Origin: an uncultured bacterium
GTDB taxonomy: Bacteria; Verrucomicrobiota; Verrucomicrobiia; Verrucomicrobiales; V1-33
Assembly: GCA_903954065.1 (NCBI GenBank)
Contig: CAJBME010000149.1
Coordinates: forward strand, 1 to 36,207
Length of the DNA: 36,207 nucleotides
Reading direction: 5' to 3'
The notes beneath the pieces were generated by a model. It was not told the DNA's origin and ran no database searches. It saw only the letters and a program-made list of their open reading frames with translations. The position numbers were made by a program, and so were the translations under genes. Below are positions 9,232 through 18,138 of this stretch, one piece after another; within the stretch, counting starts at the first letter, position 1; each line of letters begins with the position of its first letter.

Positions 9232-9449
9232 CATACTTCATCGCCGATCAATTCGAGTGATCGCCGCCGCGCCGCACCTGTCTGGCAGTTGACCAGCCCC
9301 CGTCGCGGGATTTGAGCCCCGCGCAATTTCCAAACAAATCAGTGCCACTTCTGCGCTCTGGTAACGTAATCATTGATGACTCGCTCCCTGTCGGGACCGA
9401 GGCCACCATCACCCATCATCTTGGAACTGCCATCATCGTCCATTTCCCC

Positions 9450-10526
9450 ATGAAAGCTATTGTGCCCATTTTTCCTCAGGTTCTGCGAGCCACCGTGCTG
9501 GGCGTTCTGCTGACGACCGCTCTTCCGGCTCATGCTGAGGCGCCCGCGTCGCTGCGTGAACGTCAGGAACGCATCATCAAAGTAACCTCCGAGGTCGCTT
9601 CCTCCGTCGTCGCCATTGTCCCGGATTTCGAGGCCGCCCAAGCGAAAGGCGCTGATGCCGCCATGGGCTCCGGCAGCGGTGTTATTGTCAGTGCGGACGG
9701 ACTCATATTGACCGCCGCCCACGTTCTGCAAGCCGTCGGGGAAGAATTCGAAGTCATTTTATCAAATGGCGACAAGGTCAAAGCCAAGTCCTTGGGCAAA
9801 GCTTACGGCCGGGACGCCGCCCTCGGTCAAATTACGGATCCCGGCACTTACCCTCACGTCACCCGCGCCGAACCAGGCTCCATCAAAGAAGGCGACTGGG
9901 CGCTCGCCCTCGGCCATCCCGGTGGATATGAGGTTGATCGCTCAGCTCCACTTCGGCTCGGCCGCATTCTGGAAAAAGATGTCGACGGTTTCATCGTCAG
10001 CGACTGCACCCTCTCTGGCGGAGATTCCGGCGGGCCACTCTTTGATCTGGACGGCAAACTCATCGGCATCCATTCCTCCATCGGCTGGCGCATCGCCGAA
10101 AACCGCCACGTCCCCATGGAAGCGTTTGAGAAAAACTGGGACCGGCTCATGAAAGGTGATGAATGGGGACGGCTCGGCATGCGCGACCGCGAACGCCCCA
10201 ATCGCAAACCCCGGCCAGAAGCTGCCCCCGCCGAAGGACCAAATCCCAATCAACCCATGCTCGGGGTCTCCATCAGCCCGTCCGAATTGTCCGGCGCCAT
10301 GGTCGACGAAGTCGTCGATGACTCACCCGCCCGCAAAGCCGGCGTCAAAGTCGGTGACGTCATCACCAAAGTGAACGGTCTCGGCGTCGACGACGGCTCA
10401 GGCCTGATCTCGCAGGTCGTCAAATTAAAACCCGGCGACGAAATCACCCTGACTATCGAACGCGGTCAGGAAACACTCGAATTTAAAACAACCCTCGTCG
10501 CAGCCAAAGACCTCATGACCAAGTAG
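9450..10526 (+). CDS. HtrA/DegP-type serine protease with one PDZ domain, exported
   Basis: A 358-residue protein from ATG 9450, chosen because it opens with a signal peptide (MKAIVPIFPQVLRATVLGVL, predicted cleavage near 'AHA-EAP'); the upstream in-frame extension is not signal-like. The trypsin-like S1C domain has an intact triad: His91 in 'LTAAHVL', Asp122 in 'YGRDAALG' and Ser193 in 'SGGDSGGPLFDLDGKLIGIHS'. One PDZ domain follows (about 265-355, 'MLGVSIS', 'VDDSPARKAGVKVGDVITKV'). HtrA enzymes degrade or refold damaged envelope proteins in the periplasm. It is shorter than two-PDZ DegP. A degenerate homologue starts 52 bases downstream, so the two are probably co-expressed. No Shine-Dalgarno sequence is seen. 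Confidence 0.92.
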   Translation: MKAIVPIFPQVLRATVLGVLLTTALPAHAEAPASLRERQERIIKVTSEVASSVVAIVPDFEAAQAKGADAAMGSGSGVIVSADGLILTAAHVLQAVGEEFEVILSNGDKVKAKSLGKAYGRDAALGQITDPGTYPHVTRAEPGSIKEGDWALALGHPGGYEVDRSAPLRLGRILEKDVDGFIVSDCTLSGGDSGGPLFDLDGKLIGIHSSIGWRIAENRHVPMEAFEKNWDRLMKGDEWGRLGMRDRERPNRKPRPEAAPAEGPNPNQPMLGVSISPSELSGAMVDEVVDDSPARKAGVKVGDVITKVNGLGVDDGSGLISQVVKLKPGDEITLTIERGQETLEFKTTLVAAKDLMTK

Positions 10527-10578
10527 TCACGAGGATCATGAACCCTCCCGCAACACCGACTTACCCATTCCCCATCCC

Positions 10579-12219
10579 ATGAATCCATCACTTTTTCGCG
10601 CCAGCCTGCTCGGCGCCGCCCTGCTCGCCGTCAGCACCACCCTCACCCCGCTTGCAGCCGAGACCGCGCCCCGCCCGATCCAAAATCAAGGCGGCAGCGA
10701 AGGATTGCGCCGCTTCCTCGAAGGATTCGGCTCCACCCTCGACAATGATCAGCGCCAGCAGTTCAACCGCGCTCTGGAAGACTTTCAGAAAAGCATGAAC
10801 AACGAGGCTGAACCCCCTCGCAAACGGGGTCGAGTCGAGGCTTTGCCGGATGACAATTCCCCGGCCCCGCGCAACCAGCGCCAGTCGCGCCCGTCGCGCC
10901 CGCAGGCCAGCGACCCCGCTGAAGAAATGCGCCAGCAAATGGAACAATTGTTCCCAGGGCTTGACCTCGAGCAGCTCTTTGGAGAAGACTTTTTCGGCCC
11001 ACTCATGAAAGAGATGCGCCGCATGCAACAGGATGGCGCCCCGGCACCCGATGGCCAAGCCAACCCCAGCGGCCCGTGGTTCCAAGGACAAGATCCCGAC
11101 CGCCCACGCAGCGCCCGCAATGAAAAAGCGGCCCGCCGTACCATGGCCGAATTCCGGCCAGTCGTCCGTCAGGCCCGCGAAAGCGTCGTCGCTCTCTACG
11201 GCCGCCAAGGAGAACAACTCGCCCTCGGCACCATCGTGACCGCCAACGGGTACACCCTGACCAAAGCCAGCGTGCTCGGCGATGAAAAGAAAATCGAAGC
11301 CGAATTCTCCGACGGCCGCGTCGTCGAAGGCACCGTGGTCGATTCCCTCGAACGTTACGACCTCGCCCTCATCAAGTTGGATGCGGACAACCTGAAACCG
11401 ATCGAATGGAATACTGCTGAAACCCTGCCCATCGGCACCCTTCTCGCCGCCAGCAGCCCGGATGAAGACCCACTCGCCATCGGCGTCGTCAGCGTGCCCG
11501 CCCGCAGCCTCGACTCCAGCCGCAAAGGGTTTCTCGGCGTCGGCATGGACGGCGGCGATGGCGGAGTCAAAGTCACCCGCGTCACCCCAGAATCAGCCGC
11601 CGAAAAAGCCGGTCTGAAAGAAAATGACGTCATCACCGCCATCGACGGACGGCCGATCCGCAATCCGAAGGAACTCACAGATTATGTCACCGGCAAAAAA
11701 GCAGAGGACGAGGTACACATCGGCTTCCGCCGCGGAACCGAAGACAAAGTGGCCGTCGCCACCCTGAAAAGTCGCGATGACATGGTCATGGCCACCAAAA
11801 TGAACGGCGATAAAGTCACTGAAAGCGAATTCAAACAACTCCAACGCGAAAGCGACCCCACCGCCCGCATGGGAGGACGCGGCAATCGCGTCGCCGATGG
11901 ATTCCCCATGGCCCTGCAAAATGACCTGCTCATCGAAACCAATGAGGTCGGCGGCCCAGCCGTCGATCTCGATGGCAAGGCCGTCGCCGTCAACATCGCA
12001 CGCGCCGAACGGACGAAAACATACTCCATCCCCGCCTCCGCTCTGGTCGGCCTCCTCAGCTCCGTCAATGAAGGCAAACTCAGCGAACCCAAAGATACCA
12101 GCGACCTGAAACGCGACGCACGTCAGGCCGTCGATACATTGGAAGAATTGAAAGCCCGCCTCAAAGAAGCCGAAGCCCGCGCCCAAGCCGCTCAGGAAGC
12201 GCTAGAAAAAGGAAATTAA
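10579..12219 (+). CDS. Degenerate HtrA-like protein (pseudoprotease) with PDZ nested in the protease fold
   Basis: A 546-residue exported protein: signal peptide (MNPSLFRASLLGAALLAVST), a charged Gln/Arg/Pro-rich spacer (about 30-190), then S1C-like sequence. The first half matches HtrA beta-strands ('LGTIVTANGYTLTKASVLG', 'DSLERYDLALIKLD'). The usual TAAHV His is replaced by Ser231 ('TKASVL'), while Asp261 is kept. A PDZ domain (about 317-398, 'GFLGVGMDGG', 'ESAAEKAGLKENDVITAIDG') is followed by what looks like the second half of the protease ('GFPMALQNDLLIETNEVGGP', 'VDLDGKAVAVNIARA', 'YSIPASAL'). There the catalytic-Ser motif GDSGGP reads NEVGGP, with Val457 at the Ser position. A C-terminal coiled coil (about 505-546) ends the protein. 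It is likely non-catalytic, perhaps a regulator, scaffold or chaperone for the neighbouring active HtrA. Confidence 0.88.
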   Translation: MNPSLFRASLLGAALLAVSTTLTPLAAETAPRPIQNQGGSEGLRRFLEGFGSTLDNDQRQQFNRALEDFQKSMNNEAEPPRKRGRVEALPDDNSPAPRNQRQSRPSRPQASDPAEEMRQQMEQLFPGLDLEQLFGEDFFGPLMKEMRRMQQDGAPAPDGQANPSGPWFQGQDPDRPRSARNEKAARRTMAEFRPVVRQARESVVALYGRQGEQLALGTIVTANGYTLTKASVLGDEKKIEAEFSDGRVVEGTVVDSLERYDLALIKLDADNLKPIEWNTAETLPIGTLLAASSPDEDPLAIGVVSVPARSLDSSRKGFLGVGMDGGDGGVKVTRVTPESAAEKAGLKENDVITAIDGRPIRNPKELTDYVTGKKAEDEVHIGFRRGTEDKVAVATLKSRDDMVMATKMNGDKVTESEFKQLQRESDPTARMGGRGNRVADGFPMALQNDLLIETNEVGGPAVDLDGKAVAVNIARAERTKTYSIPASALVGLLSSVNEGKLSEPKDTSDLKRDARQAVDTLEELKARLKEAEARAQAAQEALEKGN

Positions 12220-12225
12220 GAAATA

Positions 12226-12255
12226 GGTTCATTGACGAACCGCCTCCGATTTTTT
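12226..12255 (+). terminator. Weak hairpin plus T-run after the HtrA-like pair
   Basis: A short stem GGTTC/GAACC with a 6-base loop is followed nine bases later by a run of six T. It lies seven bases beyond the stop codon. The stem is short, so this is only a possible terminator. Confidence 0.4.
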
Positions 12256-12364
12256 CCGATCAAATCCAAGTCGTCACGGGCTTGGAGGGGGTAAAACTCA
12301 CCAAAAGGAATGAAAGCGGAGGGCGGGGTCAAGGTCCGAGGCCCGCGGCGAGGAGGGCCGGGAT

Positions 12365-12388
12365 GAAGAAAAGCTGAAATTGGGAAAG
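12365..12388. repeat. 24-bp direct repeat, copy 1
   Basis: A purine-rich 24-base word beginning GAAGAAAAGCTGAAATTGGG recurs exactly at 12691-12714. The copies lie 326 bases apart in the same orientation. Confidence 0.85.
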
Positions 12389-12485
12389 ATGAGGAAGAAA
12401 GACGAAAGAAGATAAAATCTTGGCGGGCGCGTCCCTACCCTCAGGCCGCGAATACAAAACCGCAGCGCAGGCGGCGAAGCCGCCA

Positions 12486-12691
12486 CTGTAGCTGGGGTCG
12501 CTGGCCCCGGTTTTCACAATTGGCCCCAAGCCACATCCCTCAAAACACAGATCCGAAACCGCCTCCACGAATCCGGTCCCCTCCTCAAAAGACGTTCGGA
12601 GAAACGTTCGGTGAGGCGTTCGGCGACACGGTCGCGTCCATTTTTTCCTTCACCGACCGGGCGGCTCCGGAGTCAGCGACCCCAGCTACAG
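12486..12691. repeat. 206-bp unit bounded by 18-bp perfect inverted repeats (MITE-like)
   Basis: CTGTAGCTGGGGTCGCTG at 12486-12503 is exactly complementary to the sequence at 12674-12691. The enclosed 170 bases encode no transposase. The size and terminal inverted repeats fit a MITE or another short non-autonomous element, but I see no clear target-site duplication (left flank CCA, right flank AAG). Confidence 0.5.
12591..12626. repeat. Three degenerate 12-bp tandem repeats
   Basis: Three consecutive 12-base units share the pattern xxCGTTCGGxGA (GACGTTCGGAGA, AACGTTCGGTGA, GGCGTTCGGCGA). They lie inside the inverted-repeat unit. Confidence 0.6.
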
Positions 12692-12714
12692 AAGAAAAGC
12701 TGAAATTGGGAAAG
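12691..12714. repeat. 24-bp direct repeat, copy 2
   Basis: Identical to 12365-12388. This copy begins on the last base of the right-hand inverted repeat at 12691. Confidence 0.85.
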
Positions 12715-12850
12715 CGGAAAGCGGAAACCAGAAAACTGGGGACGGTGGCCCCGGGAGCGCTGACGTCCTCGTCGGCCGATGCGAACGCATTATTTCGAAT
12801 CCGGCGAATTCGAACTTGCCCAGAAGGCGTTCGGTAAGGCGACCTATGCG

Positions 12851-12880
12851 GCGTCCCTTCAGGACGCGGGTTTGTTTTTA
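12851..12880 (+). terminator. Hairpin with following T-rich tract, no gene upstream
   Basis: The stem GCGTCC/GGACGC with loop CTTCA is followed by GGGTTTGTTTTTA. It resembles a plus-strand terminator although no protein gene precedes it in this stretch; it could end an unrecognised small RNA or be part of a repeat. Confidence 0.35.
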
Positions 12881-12888
12881 TGGGTGTT

Positions 12889-12911
12889 TTCCCAGGGCAT
12901 CGCCTTGGGAA
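12889..12911. repeat. Dispersed hairpin element TTCCCAGGGC-ATC-GCCTTGGGAA
   Basis: A 23-base near-perfect palindrome (10-base arms with one G-T wobble) whose arms are identical to those at 28408-28430; only the three-base loop differs (ATC here, GAT there). This suggests a REP-like intergenic family. Confidence 0.6.
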
Positions 12912-13063
12912 CCCCGTCCGAGAGAATTGGTGTATTATGAAGGAACACCGCATAGGGAAGGCCGGGTCTGCACCTCAAACCTTGTGCAGAATCCCACGGC
13001 CTCTCTTGAAATCCAACTTTTAGCCCTCGCCTGTCCCTTCGGTCGGTCCGCCGACCCGCCTCC

Positions 13064-13297
13064 TTATTCGGCCGCCGAGGAGGTAAACATCCACTCGTAG
13101 GCTTTAGACGCGAGCAGCCCCATTTTCGGCAGATCTTCGCGCCCAAAACTTTCCGTATACTTCCACTTGTCGCCGTCTTTATACATACGGCGGAACGTGA
13201 CGTTGTGACGAACCATATCGGAATTCTGCTTGAGCCAAATCGAGGCCATGACATTGCCCAAGCGGATTTCGTGCACAGGTTTATGAGAATCTTGCAT
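13064..13297 (-). CDS. Small conserved hypothetical protein (77 aa)
   Basis: A 77-residue soluble protein from ATG 13297 (MQDSHKPVHEIRLGNVMASI). The pattern 'HEIRLGNVMASIWLKQN', 'RHNVTFRRMYKDGDKWK', 'ESFGREDLPKMGLLASKAYE' resembles from memory a small conserved family found in many PVC and other bacteria, of unknown function, sometimes carried on mobile DNA. The mixed charged/aromatic composition differs strongly from shadow ORFs nearby, which supports it being real. There is no signal peptide, helix-turn-helix or metal motif. It stands alone between the repeat-rich gap and the efflux lipoprotein gene. No Shine-Dalgarno sequence is visible. Confidence 0.75.
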   Translation of the reverse strand: MQDSHKPVHEIRLGNVMASIWLKQNSDMVRHNVTFRRMYKDGDKWKYTESFGREDLPKMGLLASKAYEWMFTSSAAE

Positions 13298-13504
13298 TCG
13301 AGGAGGGATGGTTGGTGGTTAAAAAACACTTCCCAGTAGCCACACCCTTTCCCACTCCTCAGAATGAGGACGGAATTAAAGTGTCACCACCACAAAAATG
13401 TTCTTAAGTACAATATACGGATGAACATTTTTGATCAAGGGAATTTTTGTGATGTTTTCTTCTGGGCACCGCACTCTCCCGGCTCGACGCCGCCTCCCCG
13501 CTCG

Positions 13505-14974
13505 TTAAGAACGGATCGGAGTATAGTCTCCACCCAACGCGAGGTGTAAATTGATGCGGTTATCGAGGCGGAGCCGGCGCACGGTAATGAATTGCGCCTC
13601 GGTCGAGAGGCGTCGATTTTGTGCCGCAAAGACGGTCAGGATATCGCCCACGCCGTCGCGGTAGGCCGCCCGCGCCTCGGTGTCAGCCTCATGTGCGAGG
13701 GCTACGGCTTTCTTGAGGGCCTCTTCCCTCCGCGCGAGAAAGGCATCCGCCGCCAGCGTCGTCTCAACCTCGCCAAAAGCATTCAAAACTGTCTTCTGCA
13801 AACGCGCGACCGCCTCATCGTCCTGCTCTGCCCGCACCCGAATTTCCGCGCGGAGCCGCCCCCCTGTTAAGATCGGCTGCAGCATGTTCCCTGCGAGCGA
13901 CCAGACGCCAAAATCACTATTGAGGATGTTTTCGAGCTCGTCGGTAGAGGTGCCGGCGGCAGCCGTCATCTTGAACTGAGGAAAGAGAGCGCGGCGCGCC
14001 TCCTCGGTTTTCCGACCCGAGGCAGCGAAACGACGCTCAGCGGCACGCACATCCGGTCGACGCAGCAGCAGCTCGCTAGGCAGACCAGCCGGCGGACACG
14101 GCGGCGGCACAGGCAAGACCGCCAACCCCTTCAGCGTGCCGCGGGCCGGTCGACCCACCAACACCTCCAGCTGGCGGCGCGCCGCATCACGCGTGCCCGC
14201 CGCCTGTTCCAGCGCCGCCCGAGCCGCCTCGGTGTCGCTTTTGGCCAGCCGGTACTGGGCTCCAACGATCTGCCCTTCGGCCTGGCCCGCGCGGAAGCGG
14301 TCGCCCAGCGCGCGCTCGGTTTCTTCAGTGGCCCGCAAGGTTTCGTCGGCCAGTCGGTTGTGCTCTTCTGATTCGGCCAGAGCAAACCACGCTTTGGCCA
14401 CTTGGGCGACAAGCGAGGTCCGGGCCGCCGCAAAATCCATGGCCGCCGCTTCGGCCTGCGCCATGGCCGCCGCTTCGCTTTGCCGCACCCGCCCCCAGAC
14501 ATCCAGCTCCCAAGCAATATCGAGGGACGGGCCGAAACTGTTACTCAAATTTTGCAAAACCGTTTCTTCCGCCGGGGGCTCGCCCCCGCCCGGTCTATTC
14601 CCGCCGCCGCCAAAATCTGGAAACCCAATGAAATTTTGCCTCGTGCGGCGGGCTCCCATCCCCAGCGAAGCATTCGGCCGCGCCGCGGAGGCGGCAATGC
14701 GAGCTTGCTCAACCGCTTGTGCCACCTGGGAGGCCGCGATTTTAAGGTCGGGATTATGGCGCTCAGCTTCGAGCACCAACTGATTAAGCGACTCGTCTTC
14801 GAACCGGCGCAGCCAGTCCGGGTCCACCGGGTGACCTGCTCCAGGCAGCGATGACCAAGCCGCAGGCACCTCAAGCCCTGCTTCCCCTAGCCGCGAGGCA
14901 GGCGGAGACACGGCACACGAGGCCAGACCAGCCGCGCAGAACACGGCCCAAAAACATCGAAATTGACGGGACAA
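13505..14974 (-). CDS. RND-type efflux outer-membrane lipoprotein, NodT/OprM family
   Basis: A 489-residue TolC-like outer-membrane factor. The N-terminus is a lipoprotein signal with lipobox 'LASC' and lipidated Cys20. Next come the family hallmarks: 'WLRRFEDESLNQLVLEAERHN', 'LKIAASQVAQAVEQARIAAS', two long helical repeats rich in Ala/Glu/Arg (for example 'ARAALEQAAGTRDAARRQLE'), 'LPSELLLRRPDVRAAERRFA' and the C-terminal 'YRDGVGDILTVFAAQNRRLS'. Such proteins form the trimeric outer-membrane channel of tripartite RND pumps that expel drugs, metals or solvents. No membrane-fusion or inner-membrane RND gene is in the window, so it must act with a pump encoded elsewhere. purA lies 97 bases upstream on the same strand. 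Confidence 0.93.
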   Translation of the reverse strand: MSRQFRCFWAVFCAAGLASCAVSPPASRLGEAGLEVPAAWSSLPGAGHPVDPDWLRRFEDESLNQLVLEAERHNPDLKIAASQVAQAVEQARIAASAARPNASLGMGARRTRQNFIGFPDFGGGGNRPGGGEPPAEETVLQNLSNSFGPSLDIAWELDVWGRVRQSEAAAMAQAEAAAMDFAAARTSLVAQVAKAWFALAESEEHNRLADETLRATEETERALGDRFRAGQAEGQIVGAQYRLAKSDTEAARAALEQAAGTRDAARRQLEVLVGRPARGTLKGLAVLPVPPPCPPAGLPSELLLRRPDVRAAERRFAASGRKTEEARRALFPQFKMTAAAGTSTDELENILNSDFGVWSLAGNMLQPILTGGRLRAEIRVRAEQDDEAVARLQKTVLNAFGEVETTLAADAFLARREEALKKAVALAHEADTEARAAYRDGVGDILTVFAAQNRRLSTEAQFITVRRLRLDNRINLHLALGGDYTPIRS

Positions 14975-15071
14975 GCCGTCACCCTAGAACAGGCCCCGCA
15001 TCCGGCAAGGCCCGAAGCCGAATCCGTACCGCCAGAAACCAGAGGGCGCCGCTGTACCGAAACCCGACGAA

Positions 15072-16442
<1,371 letters not shown>

Positions 16443-16448
16443 TCAGCT

Positions 16449-16595
16449 TCAGGCCATGTTCATCATGACCATCGCCATCGCCAGCAGGCAGGCGGCAATG
16501 CCGATCACGCCGAGGACGATCAGTCCCCCGCCAGTTTTCTTTACAGCCTTCTTTTTGCCGAAGGCGGGCATGGATGATTGGATGGAGTCGCTCAC
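16449..16595 (-). CDS. Small single-helix membrane protein (about 48 aa)
   Basis: A short frame ending in one clear transmembrane helix ('GGGLIVLGVIGIAACLLAMA') preceded by a positively charged stretch ('FGKKKAVKKT'), consistent with a cytoplasmic N-terminus. I took the GTG at 16595 as start (48 residues); ATG 16571 would give 40. Neither has a Shine-Dalgarno sequence. The positive-inside arrangement is better than expected for a shadow ORF, but function is unknown. It is divergent from the membrane protein starting at 16694 and lies upstream of purA on the same strand. Confidence 0.45.
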   Translation of the reverse strand: MSDSIQSSMPAFGKKKAVKKTGGGLIVLGVIGIAACLLAMAMVMMNMA

Positions 16596-16693
16596 GGGAT
16601 GAATCAAAGCCTTCACCTGCCCTGCTGGCAAGGCGGAAATTACATCAGTCCAGAGCTCTTGCCTCGTTCCCGCCCGTCCCGCACAGTCACCTC

Positions 16694-17191
16694 ATGGTTG
16701 TTTTTGATCTGGAGCAGTGGGAGCTGGCCAGCTACGTCGTCACCGTCGTCGGCCTCCCTTTCGCCATCGTCGTCTTCATGATGGAACAACGTCGCGAACG
16801 CCAAAATGAGGAGGAGGAATTGTTTCAACGACTCTCCGACGATTACGCCGAATTCCTGAAACTGACGCTCAACCACGCCGATCTACAATTAACCCACGCT
16901 GAAACGGACGAGGCCCGCCTCACCGCCGAACAGCTCGAACGCAAAGAGGTCCTCTTTGAAATCCTCACTGCCCTCTTCGAGCGCGCGTACATCCTTGTCT
17001 ACGAACCAGTCATGCCGCGCCAAAGCCAGCGCCTCTGGGCCAGCTGGGAGGATTACATGCGCGCTTGGTGTCGGCGGCACGATTTCCGCCGGCGACTCCC
17101 CAGCCTACTCCAAGGAGAAGACGCCGAATTCGCCGCCTACCTCACACGCCTCGCCACCGAAGAAAACCGCCTCCACCCACCCCAGGAATAA
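16694..17191 (+). CDS. Hypothetical membrane-anchored cytoplasmic protein
   Basis: A 165-residue protein from ATG 16694 (MVVFDLEQWELASYVVTVVG); the longer upstream frame is Arg/Ser-rich and not helix-like. One transmembrane helix (about 11-32) is followed by a charged helical segment ('MEQRRERQNEEEELFQRLSD') and a mostly helical acidic/basic domain with conserved-looking aromatic residues ('YILVYEPVMPRQSQRLWASWEDYMRAWCRRHDFR'). I do not recognise a named family; proteins with one N-terminal helix and such a helical domain are common and uncharacterised. It converges on hisF with an 18-base gap. Confidence 0.75.
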   Translation: MVVFDLEQWELASYVVTVVGLPFAIVVFMMEQRRERQNEEEELFQRLSDDYAEFLKLTLNHADLQLTHAETDEARLTAEQLERKEVLFEILTALFERAYILVYEPVMPRQSQRLWASWEDYMRAWCRRHDFRRRLPSLLQGEDAEFAAYLTRLATEENRLHPPQE

Positions 17192-17209
17192 TCCCGCCCA
17201 CCGCCCACG

Positions 17210-17992
17210 TCAAACCACCGACCGCACCGGCAGACCGCAGGCGGCCAAATACGATTTAGCTTCAGCAATCGTATGCTGACCGAAGTGAAAAATACTGGCC
17301 GCCAGCACGGCATCGGCCTGCCCTTCAGGCCCCAGCACGGCCGCCAAGTGGGCAAGGGTGCCGGCTCCGCCGCTGGCAATAACCGGAATCCCCACCGCCC
17401 GACTGACCGCCCGCGTCAGCCCCAAATCATACCCGTCCTTGGTGCCGTCCGCATCCATGCTGGTCAACAAAATCTCGCCCGCCCCACGCCGCGCCACTTC
17501 CTCCGCCCACGCCACCGCATCCAGCTCTTCACGGTCACGCCCGCCACGCGTGTACACACTCCAGCTCCGGCCATCCGGGTTCCGCTTGGCGTCAATCGCC
17601 ACCACAATACACTGCGCCCCAAAGGCTTCACGCCCCGCATTGACTAGCTCCGGATCGCGGATCGCCGCCGTATTGAGCGAAACTTTGTCGGCCCCAGCCA
17701 TCAACATAGCCCGCATATCCGCCACCGTGCGCAACCCGCCCCCCACCGTCAACGGCATGAAACACTTCTCCGCCGTCCGCGCTACCACCTCCACCATACT
17801 CTGCCGCGCATCACTGCTGGCCGTAATATCCAAGAACACAAGCTCGTCCGCCCCCTGCCGGTTGTAGGCCATCGCACATTCCACCGGGTCGCCCGCATCC
17901 CGCAAATCAACAAATTGCGTCCCCTTCACCACCCGGCTGCAGCCGTCGCGAAAGGTCACATCCAGACAAGGAATAATGCGTTTGGTCAACAT
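17210..17992 (-). CDS. hisF: Imidazole glycerol phosphate synthase cyclase subunit
   Basis: The cyclase half of the IGPS complex: with ammonia from HisH it converts PRFAR to imidazole glycerol phosphate and AICAR in histidine biosynthesis. 260 residues, a single TIM barrel, from ATG 17992 ([20 protein letters not shown]). Catalytic aspartates are Asp11 ('IIPCLDV') and Asp134 ('[12 protein letters not shown]'). Phosphate-binding motifs '[14 protein letters not shown]', '[11 protein letters not shown]' and '[13 protein letters not shown]' are present, as is '[18 protein letters not shown]'. No hisH or other his gene is next to it, so the pathway genes appear dispersed. rpoN lies about 145 bases upstream on the same strand. 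Confidence 0.97.
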   Translation of the reverse strand: MLTKRIIPCLDVTFRDGCSRVVKGTQFVDLRDAGDPVECAMAYNRQGADELVFLDITASSDARQSMVEVVARTAEKCFMPLTVGGGLRTVADMRAMLMAGADKVSLNTAAIRDPELVNAGREAFGAQCIVVAIDAKRNPDGRSWSVYTRGGRDREELDAVAWAEEVARRGAGEILLTSMDADGTKDGYDLGLTRAVSRAVGIPVIASGGAGTLAHLAAVLGPEGQADAVLAASIFHFGQHTIAEAKSYLAACGLPVRSVV

Positions 17993-18138
17993 GAGACAAG
18001 TCCGCCTAAACTCGGGATAATCCCCCCTCAGCCAAGTACGGAAATCAAAAAATAAATCCCCCCCGTTCCAGTCGCTCCCACGCCTTTCTCACCCCTCCGC
18101 CCCACGCCGCGGCCGCGCCATTGCCCCGCGCCGCCGCC

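Larger units (their letters stand above)
12256..13063. other. Gene-free, repeat-bearing intergenic stretch
   Basis: About 800 bases with no ORF showing convincing protein character on either strand; the short ORFs present are low in complexity and overlap each other. The stretch holds an 18-bp inverted repeat pair, a 24-bp direct repeat, a threefold 12-bp tandem repeat and two hairpins, all listed separately. It looks like an accumulation site for dispersed intergenic elements or the relic of small mobile elements. Confidence 0.6.

Noticed and set aside
12520..12837. Plus- and minus-strand short ORFs in the repeat gap
   Set aside because: They overlap one another, run through the repeats, and show no conserved composition.
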